DNA of 64,000 nucleotides from Streptomyces sp. NRRL F-525 (GTDB lineage Bacteria > Actinomycetota > Actinomycetes > Streptomycetales > Streptomycetaceae): positions 124,001 to 188,000 of the forward strand of contig NZ_JNXE01000001.1 in the NCBI RefSeq assembly GCF_000716605.1, written 5' to 3'. Below, one piece after another: positions 16,101 through 26,389 of this stretch. Within the stretch, counting starts at the first letter, position 1. Each line of letters starts with the position of its first letter. Position numbers and translations under genes: made by a program. The notes under the pieces were generated by a model. That model was not told the DNA's origin, did no database searches, and was given only the letters and a program-made list of their open reading frames with translations.

Positions 16101-19100
16101 CCCAGAGCTTGATGGACTTGACCTGGCCGGTGTGGTCACCGAGCGCCGAGCCGGTGGCCGTGGTGCTGGTCGCGTAGACGAACTCCAGGACCCGGCAGCC
16201 CTTCGTGGACGGTGTCGCCTGGCAGGTGGCCACGGTGACCGCGCCGGTCGGGGAGATCACGTACTTCGGGCGGGCCAGGGTCCGGCTGTCCGAAGTGACC
16301 GTCTCCGAGACGGTGGTGACCGTGGTGTTGTCCACCGCCGTGGCGGAGGAGGACAGGGTCCAGGTCGTCGCCGCGCTCGCCGCCTTGGTGAACACCGTGG
16401 TGTTCGCGTCCGTGTCGGTGAGCGTGAACTTCGTGCCGCCGAGCGTGCCGGTGAGGGTCAGGACCTCCGCGCCCGTCTCCGAGGTCCAGCCGCCGTCCGC
16501 GTTCAGGGTGAACGCCACCGCGCTGCCGTCGGCGGAGAGCAGTTCGACGGAGGTGTCGGACGTCTTGCGGACCTGGGTGTAGTCGCTCGCCTCGCTGGTG
16601 ACGGCGGAGCTCCAGCCCGCTCCGAAGATCTGGGCCTGGCCCTCGGTGTCGGTGTCGTTGGCGCGGGAGGAGTACGTGCGGTCGACACTCGCGTCGAACG
16701 CGGTCGCATCGGTGGCGGACAGCGTGAGGTCGCCGGTGAGCTGGTTGACCTCGCCGGGACCGACCCGCGCGCCCGGTGCGGTGCCCGCGTCGCGGTCGAG
16801 GGTGACCTCGACGGTCTGCGAGTGGCCGGTGGTGGTGCCGTCGGTGAAGGCGGCGCGGAGTTCGATCGCACCGTCCTCGGACAGTGAACCGACCGTGTTC
16901 CAGACCAGTTTGGTGGCGGCGCCGCCGGTGACGGCGACCGGCCAGGCGGATACGGCCGTGCCGGAGGCGGTGACGTCGCCGACCGGGACGGTGTGCCAGG
17001 TGTCGGTCTCGCCACGTCGGTACTGCCAGGTGACCCCGGTGTAGGTGGTCAGGCCCTTGGCCGAGAGGGTCAGGCGGCGGGCGGTGGTGTCACCGGAGGC
17101 GGGGGAGAGGATGGCCGCGCCGTCCGCGCCCACACCGAAGCTGTAGGCGGTGGTGACTGCAGAAAGGTTTCCTCCGGAGTCGACGGTGCGGGCGTGGAGC
17201 GTGTGCCAGCCGTTGGCCGGGGAGATGGAGACGGTGGCCGCGTCGCCGCCGTTGCCGTCGGTGGTGTCGAGCTTCTTGTTCGGCAGGCTGCTGTTGTCCA
17301 GCCCCCAGTAGTAGCCTGCGCCGTCCGCGGAGGAGGTGTCGATGGTGCAGGAGACGGGGCCGTCGGCCTTCGCCGTCCAGCCGTTCTGTCCGTACGTGTC
17401 ACAGGTGACGGTCGGCGCGGCGGGCAGGCCGGTGTTCATCACGAACGTCGTGTAGCCGGTCCAACTGCCGTAGTCCGTACCGTCGTAGGCCCGCACCCGA
17501 TAGCGCAGATGCACGCCTGCCGGGAAGGCGGAGGCCGACGGGATCGCCAGCTTGGCCGTCGAACCGGAAGCCACCGAGGACGACGTGCCCGTGTACGAGT
17601 ACGTGGTGTCCGCGTACGCCGGGTCCGCCGTGATCTCGAACTGGCCCTTGCTGCTGGACCCGTCGGGGTCGGTGACCTTCGCGGAGAGAGTCGGGGTGAG
17701 CGAGGTGACGTACCGCTTGCCGTTGTAGGCGTTGACCTGCGAGGGCGAGATCGCGAGCGAACTGGGCGTCGAGGGATACGAGTTGTACGTCACCGTCAGG
17801 TGCGGCTCGGTCGAGCCGTCCCCGGAGACGTAGTTGGCGGAACGGAAGCGGCGCCAGGTGAGACTGTCGGTCTCGTCGGCGGAGGCGATCCGCAGGCCGT
17901 GGTTGGCGGAACCGTCCGCCCAGGCCTGGACGATGGCGTCGATGTCGAAGTTCATCGTGCCGCCGGGGCAGTCGCTGCTGGAGTAGCCCAGCGCGGCCTT
18001 GTTGGTGATCGCGCCCGTCGTGGTGGTGGAGGGCTGCTCGGACCAGGTGATGTCCGACGACGACCACGTCGAGGTGATCCGCCGGACCTGCGTACCGGCT
18101 CCCGAGGTGGCACAGGTCGAGGAGTAGTACGAGTACAGGGCGAGGTTCGTGTCGGTGATGTGCTTGCCCTTGAACTTCGACACGTCGAACTTCAGGTACG
18201 AACGGGCCTTGGTGGTCCCCGCGTCGTACGTGCCCGACTTCAGCTCGGTCGAGGAGACCTGCGAGTCGGTGTAGTTGGTGGCCACCCAGGTGTCCGTCGT
18301 CACCGCCAGGGTGGAGGTGGGGTCGACGGTGACCGGGTAGGTCAGGTCCTGCTTGAAGTAGTCCGCGTCCGGGGTCAGGACCAGGGTCTGCGAACCGTCC
18401 TCGGCTGTCTCGACCTTTGTGTCCACCCGGGCCTGGTACCTGGATTCCCCCGAGGCCCTGTCGGTGGAGGAGTCCCACATCATCGGCGCCGGGGCCTCGG
18501 CGACCAGTTCGCCGTCCGGGTCCTTCAGCAACAGGTGTCCGGAGTCCGCCTCGGACAGCTCAAGTCCCTTGAGTTCGAGCGGAATCCGGTACTCGGGGAC
18601 ACTGTCCGGCGCGGCGTCCAGGACCACGTTCTGGCTGAAGCCCTGCGCCAGCGCGGTGACCGTCAGGGTCTCCCCGTCACCCAGGTCGTAGGAGGCGGTG
18701 TCGTCCTTCACGGTCGGCGTCGGCAGCTTTGACGCCCAGCCCAGACCGAAGGATCTGGAACCCTTGTCCACCGAGACCAGGGAGGTGTCACCCCCGTCCG
18801 ACACCGCGATGTCGGCCGCCGCCACGGACGGCTCCAGCGACCCACCCGTGTCCGACAACGACGTGTCGATGTCCTGCCAGATACTGCCGACCTTCTGCCG
18901 GATCGGCGCCGCATACGTGGACGTCTGCAACTCACCAGACGGCAGCGCGTACGTTGTCGAGGTCGCAGAACGCTCCGACAGCACCTCGATCTTCCGGTCC
19001 TGAAGCCGGGCCATCAGCAACGCCGCATCGACCGAATCCGCCGCCGAAGCGGCCGACTTGGCGCTGTCCGAGGCGGCCGTCCGTGTCTCCGCGGCGCCCT

Positions 19101-19257
19101 CGGCGGCGCCGTCCGCCGCGAACGCGGCCCCCGTCCCCAGCGACACCAGCGCGGTCTCCGCCACCAGTACGGCGGCCACCGCGAGTGCGGTACGTCTCAG
19201 CCCCTGGCGGAACGTCCGCCCCCCTGAGGCCGGGACCCATCTCCCCTTGAGTCTCAT
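13105..19257 (-). CDS. Secreted DNRLRE/RHS-repeat giant protein, possible polymorphic toxin
   Basis: 2050 residues. The ATG at 19257 has an AGGAG site and gives a Sec signal peptide ending near [10 protein letters not shown]. An N-terminal region with a DNRLRE-type domain ([20 protein letters not shown], then [20 protein letters not shown]) precedes Ig-like/TIGR-style segments. Next come many YD/RHS repeats (YDALGN-like units such as [20 protein letters not shown]) and the RHS core ending [17 protein letters not shown] and [10 protein letters not shown]. The 106 residues after YDLDG form a variable tip rich in Lys and Ala with amphipathic/hydrophobic stretches ([17 protein letters not shown]), unlike the shell. 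RHS shells encapsulate and release such tips as toxins. The downstream membrane gene overlaps its stop codon. It could alternatively be a developmental surface protein. Confidence 0.9.
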   Translation of the reverse strand: MRLKGRWVPASGGRTFRQGLRRTALAVAAVLVAETALVSLGTGAAFAADGAAEGAAETRTAASDSAKSAASAADSVDAALLMARLQDRKIEVLSERSATSTTYALPSGELQTSTYAAPIRQKVGSIWQDIDTSLSDTGGSLEPSVAAADIAVSDGGDTSLVSVDKGSRSFGLGWASKLPTPTVKDDTASYDLGDGETLTVTALAQGFSQNVVLDAAPDSVPEYRIPLELKGLELSEADSGHLLLKDPDGELVAEAPAPMMWDSSTDRASGESRYQARVDTKVETAEDGSQTLVLTPDADYFKQDLTYPVTVDPTSTLAVTTDTWVATNYTDSQVSSTELKSGTYDAGTTKARSYLKFDVSKFKGKHITDTNLALYSYYSSTCATSGAGTQVRRITSTWSSSDITWSEQPSTTTTGAITNKAALGYSSSDCPGGTMNFDIDAIVQAWADGSANHGLRIASADETDSLTWRRFRSANYVSGDGSTEPHLTVTYNSYPSTPSSLAISPSQVNAYNGKRYVTSLTPTLSAKVTDPDGSSSKGQFEITADPAYADTTYSYTGTSSSVASGSTAKLAIPSASAFPAGVHLRYRVRAYDGTDYGSWTGYTTFVMNTGLPAAPTVTCDTYGQNGWTAKADGPVSCTIDTSSADGAGYYWGLDNSSLPNKKLDTTDGNGGDAATVSISPANGWHTLHARTVDSGGNLSAVTTAYSFGVGADGAAILSPASGDTTARRLTLSAKGLTTYTGVTWQYRRGETDTWHTVPVGDVTASGTAVSAWPVAVTGGAATKLVWNTVGSLSEDGAIELRAAFTDGTTTGHSQTVEVTLDRDAGTAPGARVGPGEVNQLTGDLTLSATDATAFDASVDRTYSSRANDTDTEGQAQIFGAGWSSAVTSEASDYTQVRKTSDTSVELLSADGSAVAFTLNADGGWTSETGAEVLTLTGTLGGTKFTLTDTDANTTVFTKAASAATTWTLSSSATAVDNTTVTTVSETVTSDSRTLARPKYVISPTGAVTVATCQATPSTKGCRVLEFVYATSTTATGSALGDHTGQVKSIKLWATGPTASAATAETVTSYAYAADGRLRQVWDPRISPTLKTEYTYGSDGRVATLTVPGELPWTFTYGKAGSALTAGAGMLLKASRAALAEGSDSTTSGTATTTVVYDVPLSGTTAPHQMDAATVATWAQDEAPTDATAVFPADSVPSSSTGGDLTSTSYSRATLTYINANGEETNTASPGGAITATEYDAFGNIATELTAANRELALGGSADKSAELGLTGLSTADRAQRLATVSEYSPDGERLTHEYGPLHQVTLTRELTGTTTESTLAAGTVLPARTHTAYTYDENRPSDAAVSGLVTSAVTGATIAGYATDADTTTTTAAYDWSTGQEKATTGAETSALVTTYDDAGRVATTRTAGSSGSDAGTLQYTYYSASASGTCASAAWDGLLCRTAPAAAVTGGGSNPAEVVSTVYTYDRWGQTATKAETANGVTRTTTNTVDAAGRPTRTAVTGGTGSTTPATTITYDGATGRISAQASNGQTITYGYDDLGRQTSYGDGAGNTATTAYDTLDRPVKSTDSAPSTVTYAYGTAGSLKTLTDSVAGTFTGTYDADGTLASETLPGDYTLTVTTDPAGQETGREYTTSDGTTVASDTADYTVTGRQAGHVRTDGSTTRTDYTYDTAGRLTQAADTTGTGCTTRAYTFDANSNRKALTASSDDCDSSTSDATTATTSYTYDSADRLVNSGYAYDAFGRTTASGGTALAYYTNDLVATETLGTGRNAWTLDAAGRLAVRTAQTQGTDGSWTTSATVVNHYGNTQDSPTWTKTGDTVTRHVGDLTGTLAATTSASGGTILQLADIHGDVTVQQPLDTGVASTVQRYDEYGNALDATAATTYGWLGGHLRSSDTLSGHTLMGARVYDPATGRFLQPDPVHGGNANAYVYPADPITLYDLDGLASWHKKKSWFLKDKTATKLGKTLIGGAGLLAALANYLAFVPHWAAKILRVAVELLAGSAKALGQMIKAAAKAKGRGVRLTIGIKKGKVLGVTLYWPAMAVYPANK

Positions 19258-19964
19258 CACTTCTCCTGCGATCTCTCCGTGCGCTCCATGCGCCACGGTG
19301 AAGTAATGAAACAGCAAAGATATGTGAAAGAACCTCTGAAGAACCTCAAGTGATCACCAAAGAGGCGATCTTGAGGCGGGTTCGACGATCAAGAACCGCA
19401 TCAATCGGAATATTCGCCCAAGAATCGCTCCATGAGGTGGAACTCGGCTGATCCAGCCGCCGCCCGCCGCCTCGATCCGGGCGGCAGTGAGCAGCACCCG
19501 GTCCCGGCCGACGTGACGGACCGGGCCGGGGAGGTGGACGCTGCGGCTCGGCACGGGTACGCGGGGTCCAGGCACGTGCCCGGCGGTCTACCCCGGGCCG
19601 CTCCCAACGGGGTGTTGTCCGTGGCCGGTTGTGGTGGCGAGGATGCTCTCCGGCGATGGCGTTCACGAAAGTCGGGGAGGTCTTGGGGACGGTGGTCCCT
19701 CGTGCCCGGGGCATCGAGCACCTGGCCCGGCCGGGCGGCGCCCCGCACCACGCGTGACCTGGGAATGGCTGGCTGCCCGGCCTTGGCCAACACGCACTTG
19801 AACGTCGCTCAAGCCTGTCCCGGAACCGCCGAAGTCCGGTGCGAGGAGGCGTAGTTCAGCGCTCAGGGGGGCGACCGGGTGGAGGCCGCCTCTGGTGTCG
19901 TCCTGCGGCTTCCCGGGGGACCTGGGGCATCGAACGGTCGTGGCCGTGCGCCATGCCGTGCTGC

Positions 19965-20170
19965 GGAGCTGCCCGTGCCATCGCGCCGACGGTTCTCTAC
20001 CTCCTGTTCGGGCCCAGCGCCGGACTGTGGGCGGACGGTCGCAGGCACCGCCGCCGTGTCATGATCGCCGCCGACCTGGTCCGCTTCACGCTGCTCCTCG
20101 GTCTGCCCCTCGTGTGCGCCTTCGCCGCGTTCCTCACGGCCCCCGGCGCCTGGGACGCTCCACTGTCCCC
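19965..20170 (+). pseudogene. Relic of an MFS exporter (N-terminal part)
   Basis: In one plus-strand frame the translation reads PTVLYLLFGPSAGLWADGRR followed by HRRRVMIAADLVRFTLLLGLP. This is the loop 2-3 signature and third helix of EntS-like MFS exporters (typical form LPAGVWVDRxxRRxxLIAADLxRAxLL). Sequence on both sides is not MFS-like, there is no usable start, and the frame drifts into low-complexity sequence, so only a fragment remains. No partner fragment was found nearby. Confidence 0.5.
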
Positions 20171-20354
20171 ACACGGCATCGAGGCCGAGCCGTCAACCGG
20201 CGCTGAGCCGCGCACAGTTGAACCCGAGCCGATCAGCGGGACAGGTAGGAAGACGCCCGTGCCTCGGCCCCGCGCGCCGGATGGGCGACGGCATCATCCA
20301 CCTCGAGAACCTGAACGACGCTGCTTCCGTTCTTGGCGCGCCGCCGCAGGCCGA

Positions 20355-20385
20355 GCTGCCCGGCCCGGTGACCGCTCCGGGCAGC
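20355..20385 (-). terminator. Hairpin terminator after rhamnosidase
   Basis: GCTGCCCGG (20355-20363) and CCGGGCAGC (20377-20385) form a perfect 9-bp GC stem with a 13-nt loop, 14 bp past the rhamnosidase stop codon. Confidence 0.7.
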
Positions 20386-20398
20386 CGTGCCGCCTTGG

Positions 20399-23300
20399 TC
20401 AGGTGGTGAAGCGGTGGGTGCCGGAGCCGACCCGGTACACCGCGCAGCCGTCCTCCTGGCGCAGGTAGGTCCCGTGGGTGCGGGTCACCGCGTCCGGGGA
20501 GGACGCCGGGATCCACACCTCGGCGGTCGTGTTGGGCGGCACCGCGCAGGTCAGCGCGAAGCGGCCGGACCGCTGCCGCCAACGGGTGGAGACGGGGCCG
20601 TAGACCGAGGTGAACGTGGCGCCGGCGGTGGTGACGGTGCCGCCGGGGCGGGGGCGGACGACGATCTCGCGGTAGCCGGGCCGGCCCGGCGAGATGCCGG
20701 CGATGTTCGTGTACATCCATTCCCCCACCGAGCCGTAGGCGTAGTGGTTGAAGGAGTTCATGCCCGCGTCCTGGAAGCTGCCGTCGGGCCTGATGGAGTC
20801 CCAGCGTTCCCACATCGTGGTGGAGCCCCGGTCGATCTGGTAGCCCCAGCTGGGGAACGAGCGCTGTTGGAGGAGGCGGTAGGCGACGTCGGTGTGGCCC
20901 GTGTCGGTCAGGACGGGGAGCAGTCGGGGAGTGCCGAGGAATCCCGTCGACAGGTGCCAGTCCTTGGCCTCGATCAGGGCGACGAGGCGGTCGGCCGCGG
21001 CCTTTCGTGACGCGTCCGGCAGCAGGTTCATCGACAGTGCCAGGACGTACGCCGTCTGCGTATCGCCCTTCACCTTGGCGTCGGAGGTGACGTACGCGTT
21101 CTGGAAGGCTGCCCGGATCCGCTCGAAGAGATCGACGTACGGGGCGGTGTCCTCGCCCAGTTCGCCGGCCATCCGCGCCGCGAGGTCCGCGCTGTGCGCG
21201 AAGTACGCGGTGGCGATGACGTCCTTGGGAGTCTCGTCGTCGACATTCAGCCAGTCGCCGTATCCCTGGTCAGGGCGCAGCAGTTGGTCGCTGTTCTTCT
21301 CCAGGTACGTCAGCCAGGTCCGGACGGACGGCCAGGCGTCCGCGAGGACTTGGCGGTCGCCGTACGCCTGGTAGAGGGACCAGGGGACCGTGACACCCGC
21401 GTCGCCCCAGCCGGCCGTTCCGTTGCCGACCGTGCCGACCATCGGCGCCACGTCCGTGAACGCGCCCTCCGCGGTCCGGGAGTCTCGGAGGTCGACGAGC
21501 CACTTGGACAGGAAGCGGGCCGACTCCATCGTGTACGCGGCCGTGGGCGCGAAGACGTTGATGTCTCCCGTCCAGCCCAGGCGCTCGTCGCGCGCGGGGG
21601 TGTCGGTCGGGACGGAGAGGAAGTTTCCGCGCTGGCCCCAAGTGATGTTGTGGTGCAGCTGGTTGAGCATCGGTACGTCGGTCTCGAAGTCGAGGGTGAA
21701 GGGGGCGGACGTATGCATCACGCGGCCGGTGACGGCCCTGGCGGTGGGAGTGCCCGGGAAACCGGTCACCTCCACGTACCGGAACCCGTGGAAGGTGAAG
21801 CGCGGCTCGTAGACCTCCTCCTTCCCGCCGCCCTTGAGGGTGTACGTGTCGGTCGCCGCCGCGGTCCGCAGGTTCGCGGTGTAGACGGTGCCGTCGGGGT
21901 TGAGCACCTCGGCGTGTCTGAGCCGGACGGTCGTGCCCGCCTCGCCCGAGACGCGCAGCCGCACCGAGCCGACCATGTTCTGGCCCAGGTCCAACACGTA
22001 GACGCCGGGCTTGGGTTGGGTCACGGTCTTCGGTGTCAGCTCCCGCTCCACCCGCACCGGACCGTCGACCTGCGCGACGATCAGGTCGGGGCCGAGGTCG
22101 CCGACGCCACCCATGCCCCGCACGCCGAGCCACGCCGTGTCGTCGAAGCCGGGCGAGGCCCAACCAGGGGTCTCCTTGCGGGCGTCGTACGTCTCGCCGT
22201 TCAGGAGGTCGGCGGTGACGATCGGCCCCGGGGCGGCCCGCCAGTCGGCGTCCGACACGATGCGCTCGCTCGACCCGTCCGCGTACTCCACCTCCAACTG
22301 CGCCAGGAGCGCCGGGACTTGGCCGTACTGGCCGGGTCCGAACATGCCCACGTTGCCGGCGTACCAGCCGGGTGCGAGATACGCGCCGAGGGCGTTGGTG
22401 CCGGGCCGCAGGAGGTCGGTGACGTCGTACGTCTGGTACTGGACACGGGTGCGGTAGTCCGTCCAGCCGGGGGCGAGTTGGTCGAGGCCCACCCGGCTGC
22501 CGTTGAGGTGGCTCTCGTACAGGCCGAGCGCCGTGGCGTACAAGCGGGCGCGGGCCACCCTCCTGCGGGGCAGGCGGAATTCGTGGCGCAGTTGGGTGAC
22601 GGCGTACGACACCGGGACGACCCGCCCCCACGGTCCGGCGCCCCAGGCCGCCGCCACCCGGACGGCAGGCCAGGCCCCGTCGTCGAAGCCCAACTCCCGC
22701 CATCCGTCGGCCGGTTCCTGGTCCGTGGTCTTCCAGGAGGCGTCGGTGAACACCTTCTGCTCACCGGAGGCGGTCCCGACGACAAGGGTGGCGACGAGTC
22801 CCGCCGGGCCTACCGTCGCGTTGGTGGCGGCGACGGCGATAACGTTGTCACCGGCCCGCACGCGGTCCAGCACGTCGATCACCGCCGGGCGTTTCCAGTC
22901 CTCGTTGTCGGTGTCGAGGTCGGTGTGGGCGACCTCGACACCGTTGAGGGAGACGGCATATACGTTGTCGGCGGTGATGGCGAGCGTGGCCGACGTGATT
23001 CCGTCGGGCAGTTGGGCGGTATGGCGGAACCAACGGGTGGCCGCCGGAACGCTGTTGGTCGGATCACCCTCGGGGAACCAGATCCAGGAAGCGCCCTCGA
23101 AGGACGGCGCGTCCACGAGGCTCGCCGGTGCGGAGATCCAGCCGGCGCTCCACTGCCCGGCATCCATCAGTCCGGTCTCCCACCACGAGGGCGCGCTCCA
23201 GCCGGAGATGTGCCCGTCGGCGTCCCACACGCGGACGGACCAGTGGTAGCGCGTACGGGGCTTGAGAGCGGGACCTCCGTAGGACACCAGGACGGACTCG

Positions 23301-23626
23301 CCGGACGTGACCTTCCCGCTGTCCCAGACGTCCGGGAGGGACAGACGGGACGCGGTGGTGGCGACGCGGATCTGGTAGGCGCTCTGGCGCGCGTCCACCG
23401 TGTCGGACGCCAACGGCCAGCTCAGCCGGGGGCGTTGGGCGTCGATCCCCAGCGGGTGCTGGACGTACTCCACGGTCGGCACCGTGACGCGCAGCCCGTC
23501 GCGCTGTGCCTGTGTCTCCGCCTGCGCCTGTCCGGATGCCGGTGCGGCCATCGCCGGCACGCTGTCCACGGTCACTGCCGCGACCGTGGCGATCGCGCCC
23601 GCGAGCATGTTCCTCCTGCTGATCAC
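20399..23626 (-). CDS. Secreted GH78 alpha-L-rhamnosidase
   Basis: 1075 residues with an N-terminal Tat signal (SRRNMLAGAIATVAAVTVDS). The order of domains is that of bacterial GH78 enzymes. It has an N-terminal beta domain with PRLSWPLASDTVDARQSAYQ, then two carbohydrate-binding-like beta domains with GWTDYRTRVQYQTYDVTDLL and APGWYAGNVGMFGPGQYGQ. The (alpha/alpha)6 catalytic barrel follows, with TDTPARDERLGWTGDINVFA containing the conserved DERLGWTGD acid residues, and GSTTMWERWDSIRPDG. A C-terminal beta domain ends in GTHRFTT. It releases terminal rhamnose from plant glycosides or polysaccharides outside the cell. Two palindromes lie upstream, suggesting control by a LacI-type or similar regulator not present next to it. 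Confidence 0.94.
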   Translation of the reverse strand: MISRRNMLAGAIATVAAVTVDSVPAMAAPASGQAQAETQAQRDGLRVTVPTVEYVQHPLGIDAQRPRLSWPLASDTVDARQSAYQIRVATTASRLSLPDVWDSGKVTSGESVLVSYGGPALKPRTRYHWSVRVWDADGHISGWSAPSWWETGLMDAGQWSAGWISAPASLVDAPSFEGASWIWFPEGDPTNSVPAATRWFRHTAQLPDGITSATLAITADNVYAVSLNGVEVAHTDLDTDNEDWKRPAVIDVLDRVRAGDNVIAVAATNATVGPAGLVATLVVGTASGEQKVFTDASWKTTDQEPADGWRELGFDDGAWPAVRVAAAWGAGPWGRVVPVSYAVTQLRHEFRLPRRRVARARLYATALGLYESHLNGSRVGLDQLAPGWTDYRTRVQYQTYDVTDLLRPGTNALGAYLAPGWYAGNVGMFGPGQYGQVPALLAQLEVEYADGSSERIVSDADWRAAPGPIVTADLLNGETYDARKETPGWASPGFDDTAWLGVRGMGGVGDLGPDLIVAQVDGPVRVERELTPKTVTQPKPGVYVLDLGQNMVGSVRLRVSGEAGTTVRLRHAEVLNPDGTVYTANLRTAAATDTYTLKGGGKEEVYEPRFTFHGFRYVEVTGFPGTPTARAVTGRVMHTSAPFTLDFETDVPMLNQLHHNITWGQRGNFLSVPTDTPARDERLGWTGDINVFAPTAAYTMESARFLSKWLVDLRDSRTAEGAFTDVAPMVGTVGNGTAGWGDAGVTVPWSLYQAYGDRQVLADAWPSVRTWLTYLEKNSDQLLRPDQGYGDWLNVDDETPKDVIATAYFAHSADLAARMAGELGEDTAPYVDLFERIRAAFQNAYVTSDAKVKGDTQTAYVLALSMNLLPDASRKAAADRLVALIEAKDWHLSTGFLGTPRLLPVLTDTGHTDVAYRLLQQRSFPSWGYQIDRGSTTMWERWDSIRPDGSFQDAGMNSFNHYAYGSVGEWMYTNIAGISPGRPGYREIVVRPRPGGTVTTAGATFTSVYGPVSTRWRQRSGRFALTCAVPPNTTAEVWIPASSPDAVTRTHGTYLRQEDGCAVYRVGSGTHRFTT

Positions 23627-23654
23627 TACGACTCCTCACTCGCACGGAATGGGA

Positions 23655-23666
23655 TGAATCGATTCA
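23655..23666. promoter_or_regulatory. Perfect 12-bp palindrome before rhamnosidase
   Basis: TGAATCGATTCA lies 29 bp upstream of the rhamnosidase start. CG-centred palindromes of this form are typical LacI-family operators, but this differs from the TGGnAACGTTnCCA sites elsewhere in the window, so another regulator is implied. Confidence 0.5.
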
Positions 23667-23793
23667 GAAATGAGAGGCGTGGGTAACGTAGATCCTGGTG
23701 AGGCCGGGGTCAATCGTCGTGCAACTGTTTTCGTGACAGGGCTACTTCGCGATCGACTCGGGTGGGGTAGGCGCGCGAGGTGGATGCGAGGGA

Positions 23794-23809
23794 ATTGAAC
23801 GGTTTCAAT
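23794..23809. promoter_or_regulatory. Inverted repeat upstream of rhamnosidase
   Basis: ATTGAA (23794-23799) and TTCAAT (23804-23809) are separated by CGGT. This second operator-like site lies 168 bp before the rhamnosidase start and 77 bp past the end of the decayed esterase gene. It could help loop or extend the 23655 site. Confidence 0.4.
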
Positions 23810-23885
23810 CGCGCGCGGGTCAGGCCCTCAGGGGCAGTGGCGGGAACTCATGGTCCTGCCAGAGCCGTCGCGAGGTCTCCTCGGG

Positions 23886-25277
23886 TTACGCGGCGACGGT
23901 GGGCGGTGCGCCGAACACCTGGGTGAGCCGGTGGTCGGTGTCGAACGCGGGCCAGCCTCGGCCGGTGTCGGGACGCCCAGCAGTTGGCCGAAACCGGTGG
24001 TGAAGTCGCCGAAGATCAGGGGGAGATCCAGTCCGTGGCAGGCGGCCAGGTGAGGTCGTAGACGTGGGCCCGGCCGCCGCCGACGGCCTGGCTCTCGGCC
24101 AGCCGGAGCGAGGGCATGCGGAACAGCCAGTCGGAGCGGACCAGCACCCAGAGCGGTTCGGCGGAGGTGTGCGAGAACGCGGACCGGTAGGCGGTCCCGG
24201 CGTCCGGGATGCTGTTGGCGAATCCGGTGCGGCCGGGGCACCCTTCCGAGAAAGCGTGACACTTCTCGCGAAAGTGTCACGCTTTCTCGGCTGTACAGGG
24301 TCGCCCGGGCCCGCTGACGGGATTGGCCAACAGCGTCGTCCGGGCCGGGGCCGTAGACGGTGAGAGCGCGGGAGACCTCCCGCTCGTCGACCGCACCCGG
24401 CCCCGGAGGCAGGAACGACCGGTACTCGTCGCGCGTGTGCCCGGCGATCAGCTCGACACCGCGCCCCGCGCCGGCGGCCAGGGCCTGCCACGGGGTGGTG
24501 GGGAGCACGTCGCCGTCGACGACCGGGCCGAACAGGCTGGGATGGTCGGCCAGTTGACCCCATCGGCCGACGCGCTCGCGCTGTCCCGCGGTCGCCTCCT
24601 CGCCGGCCGTCGCGAGGTCGTTCGGCTCGACCGCGGAGAGGAACGGGCCTCCGACGCTCTGGGCGATGGCTCGGTGGAACAGTCCGGCCGCCGAGGGCAT
24701 CGCCAGCAGCGCGGCCACCGAACCGGCACCGGCCGATTCACCGAACACCGTGACCTGGCCGGGGTCGCCGCCGAACGCGGCGATGTTCTCGCGCATCCAC
24801 TCCAGCGCGGCCACCTGATCGAGCAGACCGCGGTTGGCCGGGGCGCCCTCGATCGCGGCGAAACCCTCCACGCCCAGCCGGTAGTTGCAGCTGACCACCA
24901 CCAGATCTCCCTCGCGGGCGATGCTCCGCGGGTCGTAGGCGCTGTCGCTGCTCGAGCTCAGTTTGTAGGCCCCGCCGTGGATCCACACCATCACCGGGCG
25001 CGGTGCCGCGCGGTCGGGGGCTGGTGTCCACACGTTGAGCGTCAGCCAGTCGTCGTCCGTCGACTGCGGTGGCAGGGCGCCCACTTGGTCCCGGAAGACG
25101 GCGTAGTCCTGCGGTGCGCACGAGCCGAAGGCGAACGCCTCGCGCCTCGCCAACCGGGGGCGCGGCGAACGGAATTCCCCGGAAGACGGCCAGGCCGTGC
25201 TCCCAACGGCCCCGCACCGTCCCGGCAGTTGTGCGGGAATCGGCCGTGGGGGACTGCTCGGACATCTCGGCTGTCAT
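23886..25277 (-). pseudogene. Decayed type-B carboxylesterase with frameshifts
   Basis: Reading on the minus strand, the start (MTAEMSEQSPTADSRTTAG) leads to GLAVFRGIPFAAPPVGE, the classic carboxylesterase opening. There the frame breaks near 25150, and REAFAFGSCAPQDYAVF resumes in another frame as though a short segment had been deleted. The nucleophile elbow VTVFGESAGAGSVAAL and oxyanion region MVWIHGGAY are intact. At 24246-24290 a 45-bp hairpin interrupts the frame. Beyond it, the expected C-terminus is in different frames, with IFGDFTTGFGQLLGVPTP in one and DTDHRLTQVFGAPPTVAA to a TAA at 23886 in another. At least three lesions make a functional product unlikely. Confidence 0.8.
24246..24290. 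repeat. 45-bp perfect hairpin inserted in esterase gene
   Basis: Two perfect 19-bp arms, CCGAGAAAGCGTGACACTT (24246-24264) and AAGTGTCACGCTTTCTCGG (24272-24290), flank a 7-nt loop. Esterase coding sequence is recognisable on both sides but in different frames, so the element looks inserted. It encodes no protein and may be a REP- or MITE-like palindromic unit. Confidence 0.75.
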
Positions 25278-25316
25278 GGGTGGTTCCCTTTCCTGGTCCG
25301 GTGCGGAGGGGCTGTG

Positions 25317-26345
25317 TCAGACGGCGAACAGGCGGCGCAGCCAGCTGACGGATGCCTGGTTCGCGGCCCGCGACAACGGGGCCTGCGGCGCGATGATGTG
25401 GAACGAGTGGAAACCGCCGGGCCAGACATGGAGTTCGGCCGAGCCGCCCGCCCGCCAGATCCGCCGGGCGTACTCGACGGCCTCGTCGCGGAAGATCTCG
25501 GCCGAGCCGGCGTCGATGAACGTGGGCGGGAGGCCGGAGAGTTCGGCGGCCCGGGCGGGGGCGGCGTACGGAGACACCTCCGGTCCACCGCGCGCGGCAC
25601 CGAGGAACGCGGTCCAGCACAGTTCGATGACACCGGTGTCGCCGAGTCCCGTACCGGCCATCTGCCGGGCCGAGCACGTGCCGTCGCGGTCGTCCAGCAT
25701 GGGGCCGAGCAACACCTGGCCGAACAGGGCCGGTTCGCCTCGGTCCCTGGCCAACAGGGCGGTCGCCGCAGCCAGGTTGGCGCCCGCGCTCTCACCCATG
25801 ACGACGATCCGCTCCGGGTCGATGCCGAGTCCGGCGGCGTTCGCCACCGTCCACGCGAGACCGGCGTAGCAGTCCTCGACCGGCGCGGGATGGGGATGCT
25901 CCGGTGCGAGCCGGTACTCCACCGAGACCACGGCGAGTCCCAACTCCTCGGCGATACCTGCGTACAGGGGCATGTTCAGGTACCGGTCGCCGCCGATCAT
26001 GCCGCCGCCGTGGATGCGGTAGACCGCGCCGTATGGCGCCCGCGCCCTGGTCGGCAGACAGACCAGCAACGCGACATCCGGCGCGCCGGGCGGGCCTGGC
26101 ACCACGTGTTCGGACACCGCGAGCGCGCCGTTCCGGCTCAGGTCGCCCACTGGTTCCAGCCCGGCCGCCGCGCCCTCGCGCATGGCCGCGACCGCGGCTG
26201 CGACGCCGTCGGCGCGGAACACCTCCACGAATTGGGCCAGTTGATCCTCGTACGCCGTCGCGACGGCGGCCAGCCCGGGATCGAAAGGCGGCAGCGGACC
26301 GACGGGTTCTCGGGTGGAGCCGGCGTTCGACGTGACGGGACTCAT
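25317..26345 (-). CDS. Alpha/beta-hydrolase, hormone-sensitive-lipase type
   Basis: 342 residues. The oxyanion motif HGGGMIGGDRYLN, nucleophile elbow VVMGESAGANLAAATAL (catalytic Ser in GESAG), acid region PPTFIDAGSAEIFRDEAVEYA and His region WPGGFHSFHIIAP together identify the HSL/CE10-like family of short-chain ester hydrolases. No signal peptide, so it acts in the cytoplasm. The ATG at 26345 has a GAGAGG site. It precedes the decayed esterase by 39 bp in the same direction, and both may once have formed an ester-degrading operon. It is divergent from the CocE-type hydrolase across a very large palindrome. Confidence 0.9.
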   Translation of the reverse strand: MSPVTSNAGSTREPVGPLPPFDPGLAAVATAYEDQLAQFVEVFRADGVAAAVAAMREGAAAGLEPVGDLSRNGALAVSEHVVPGPPGAPDVALLVCLPTRARAPYGAVYRIHGGGMIGGDRYLNMPLYAGIAEELGLAVVSVEYRLAPEHPHPAPVEDCYAGLAWTVANAAGLGIDPERIVVMGESAGANLAAATALLARDRGEPALFGQVLLGPMLDDRDGTCSARQMAGTGLGDTGVIELCWTAFLGAARGGPEVSPYAAPARAAELSGLPPTFIDAGSAEIFRDEAVEYARRIWRAGGSAELHVWPGGFHSFHIIAPQAPLSRAANQASVSWLRRLFAV

Positions 26346-26389
26346 GACCACCTCTCGTGGGGCGCGCTGGTGGAGGCTGCTTTCGCCCT

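Larger units (their letters stand above)
19258..20398. other. Gene-poor interval with degraded coding traces
   Basis: About 1.1 kb without a convincing complete gene. The first 200 bp are relatively AT-rich (the 5' region of the RHS gene, with runs such as AAGAGGCGATCTTGAGG). The remainder keeps high GC but no open frame has codon bias, domain similarity and a start together. The only recognisable trace is the MFS relic listed separately, and the 3' end holds the rhamnosidase terminator. Confidence 0.6.

Noticed and set aside
12403..16887. Very long open frame on the plus strand opposite the RHS gene
   Set aside because: It is a GC-rich antisense shadow with Val/Gly/Arg-rich composition, no domains and no ribosome site. 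The minus-strand RHS reading has signal peptide and repeats.
19654..19759. Small plus-strand ORF starting MAFTKVGEVL
   Set aside because: It is 33 codons with no homology that I recognise and no ribosome site. It lies in a degenerate interval.
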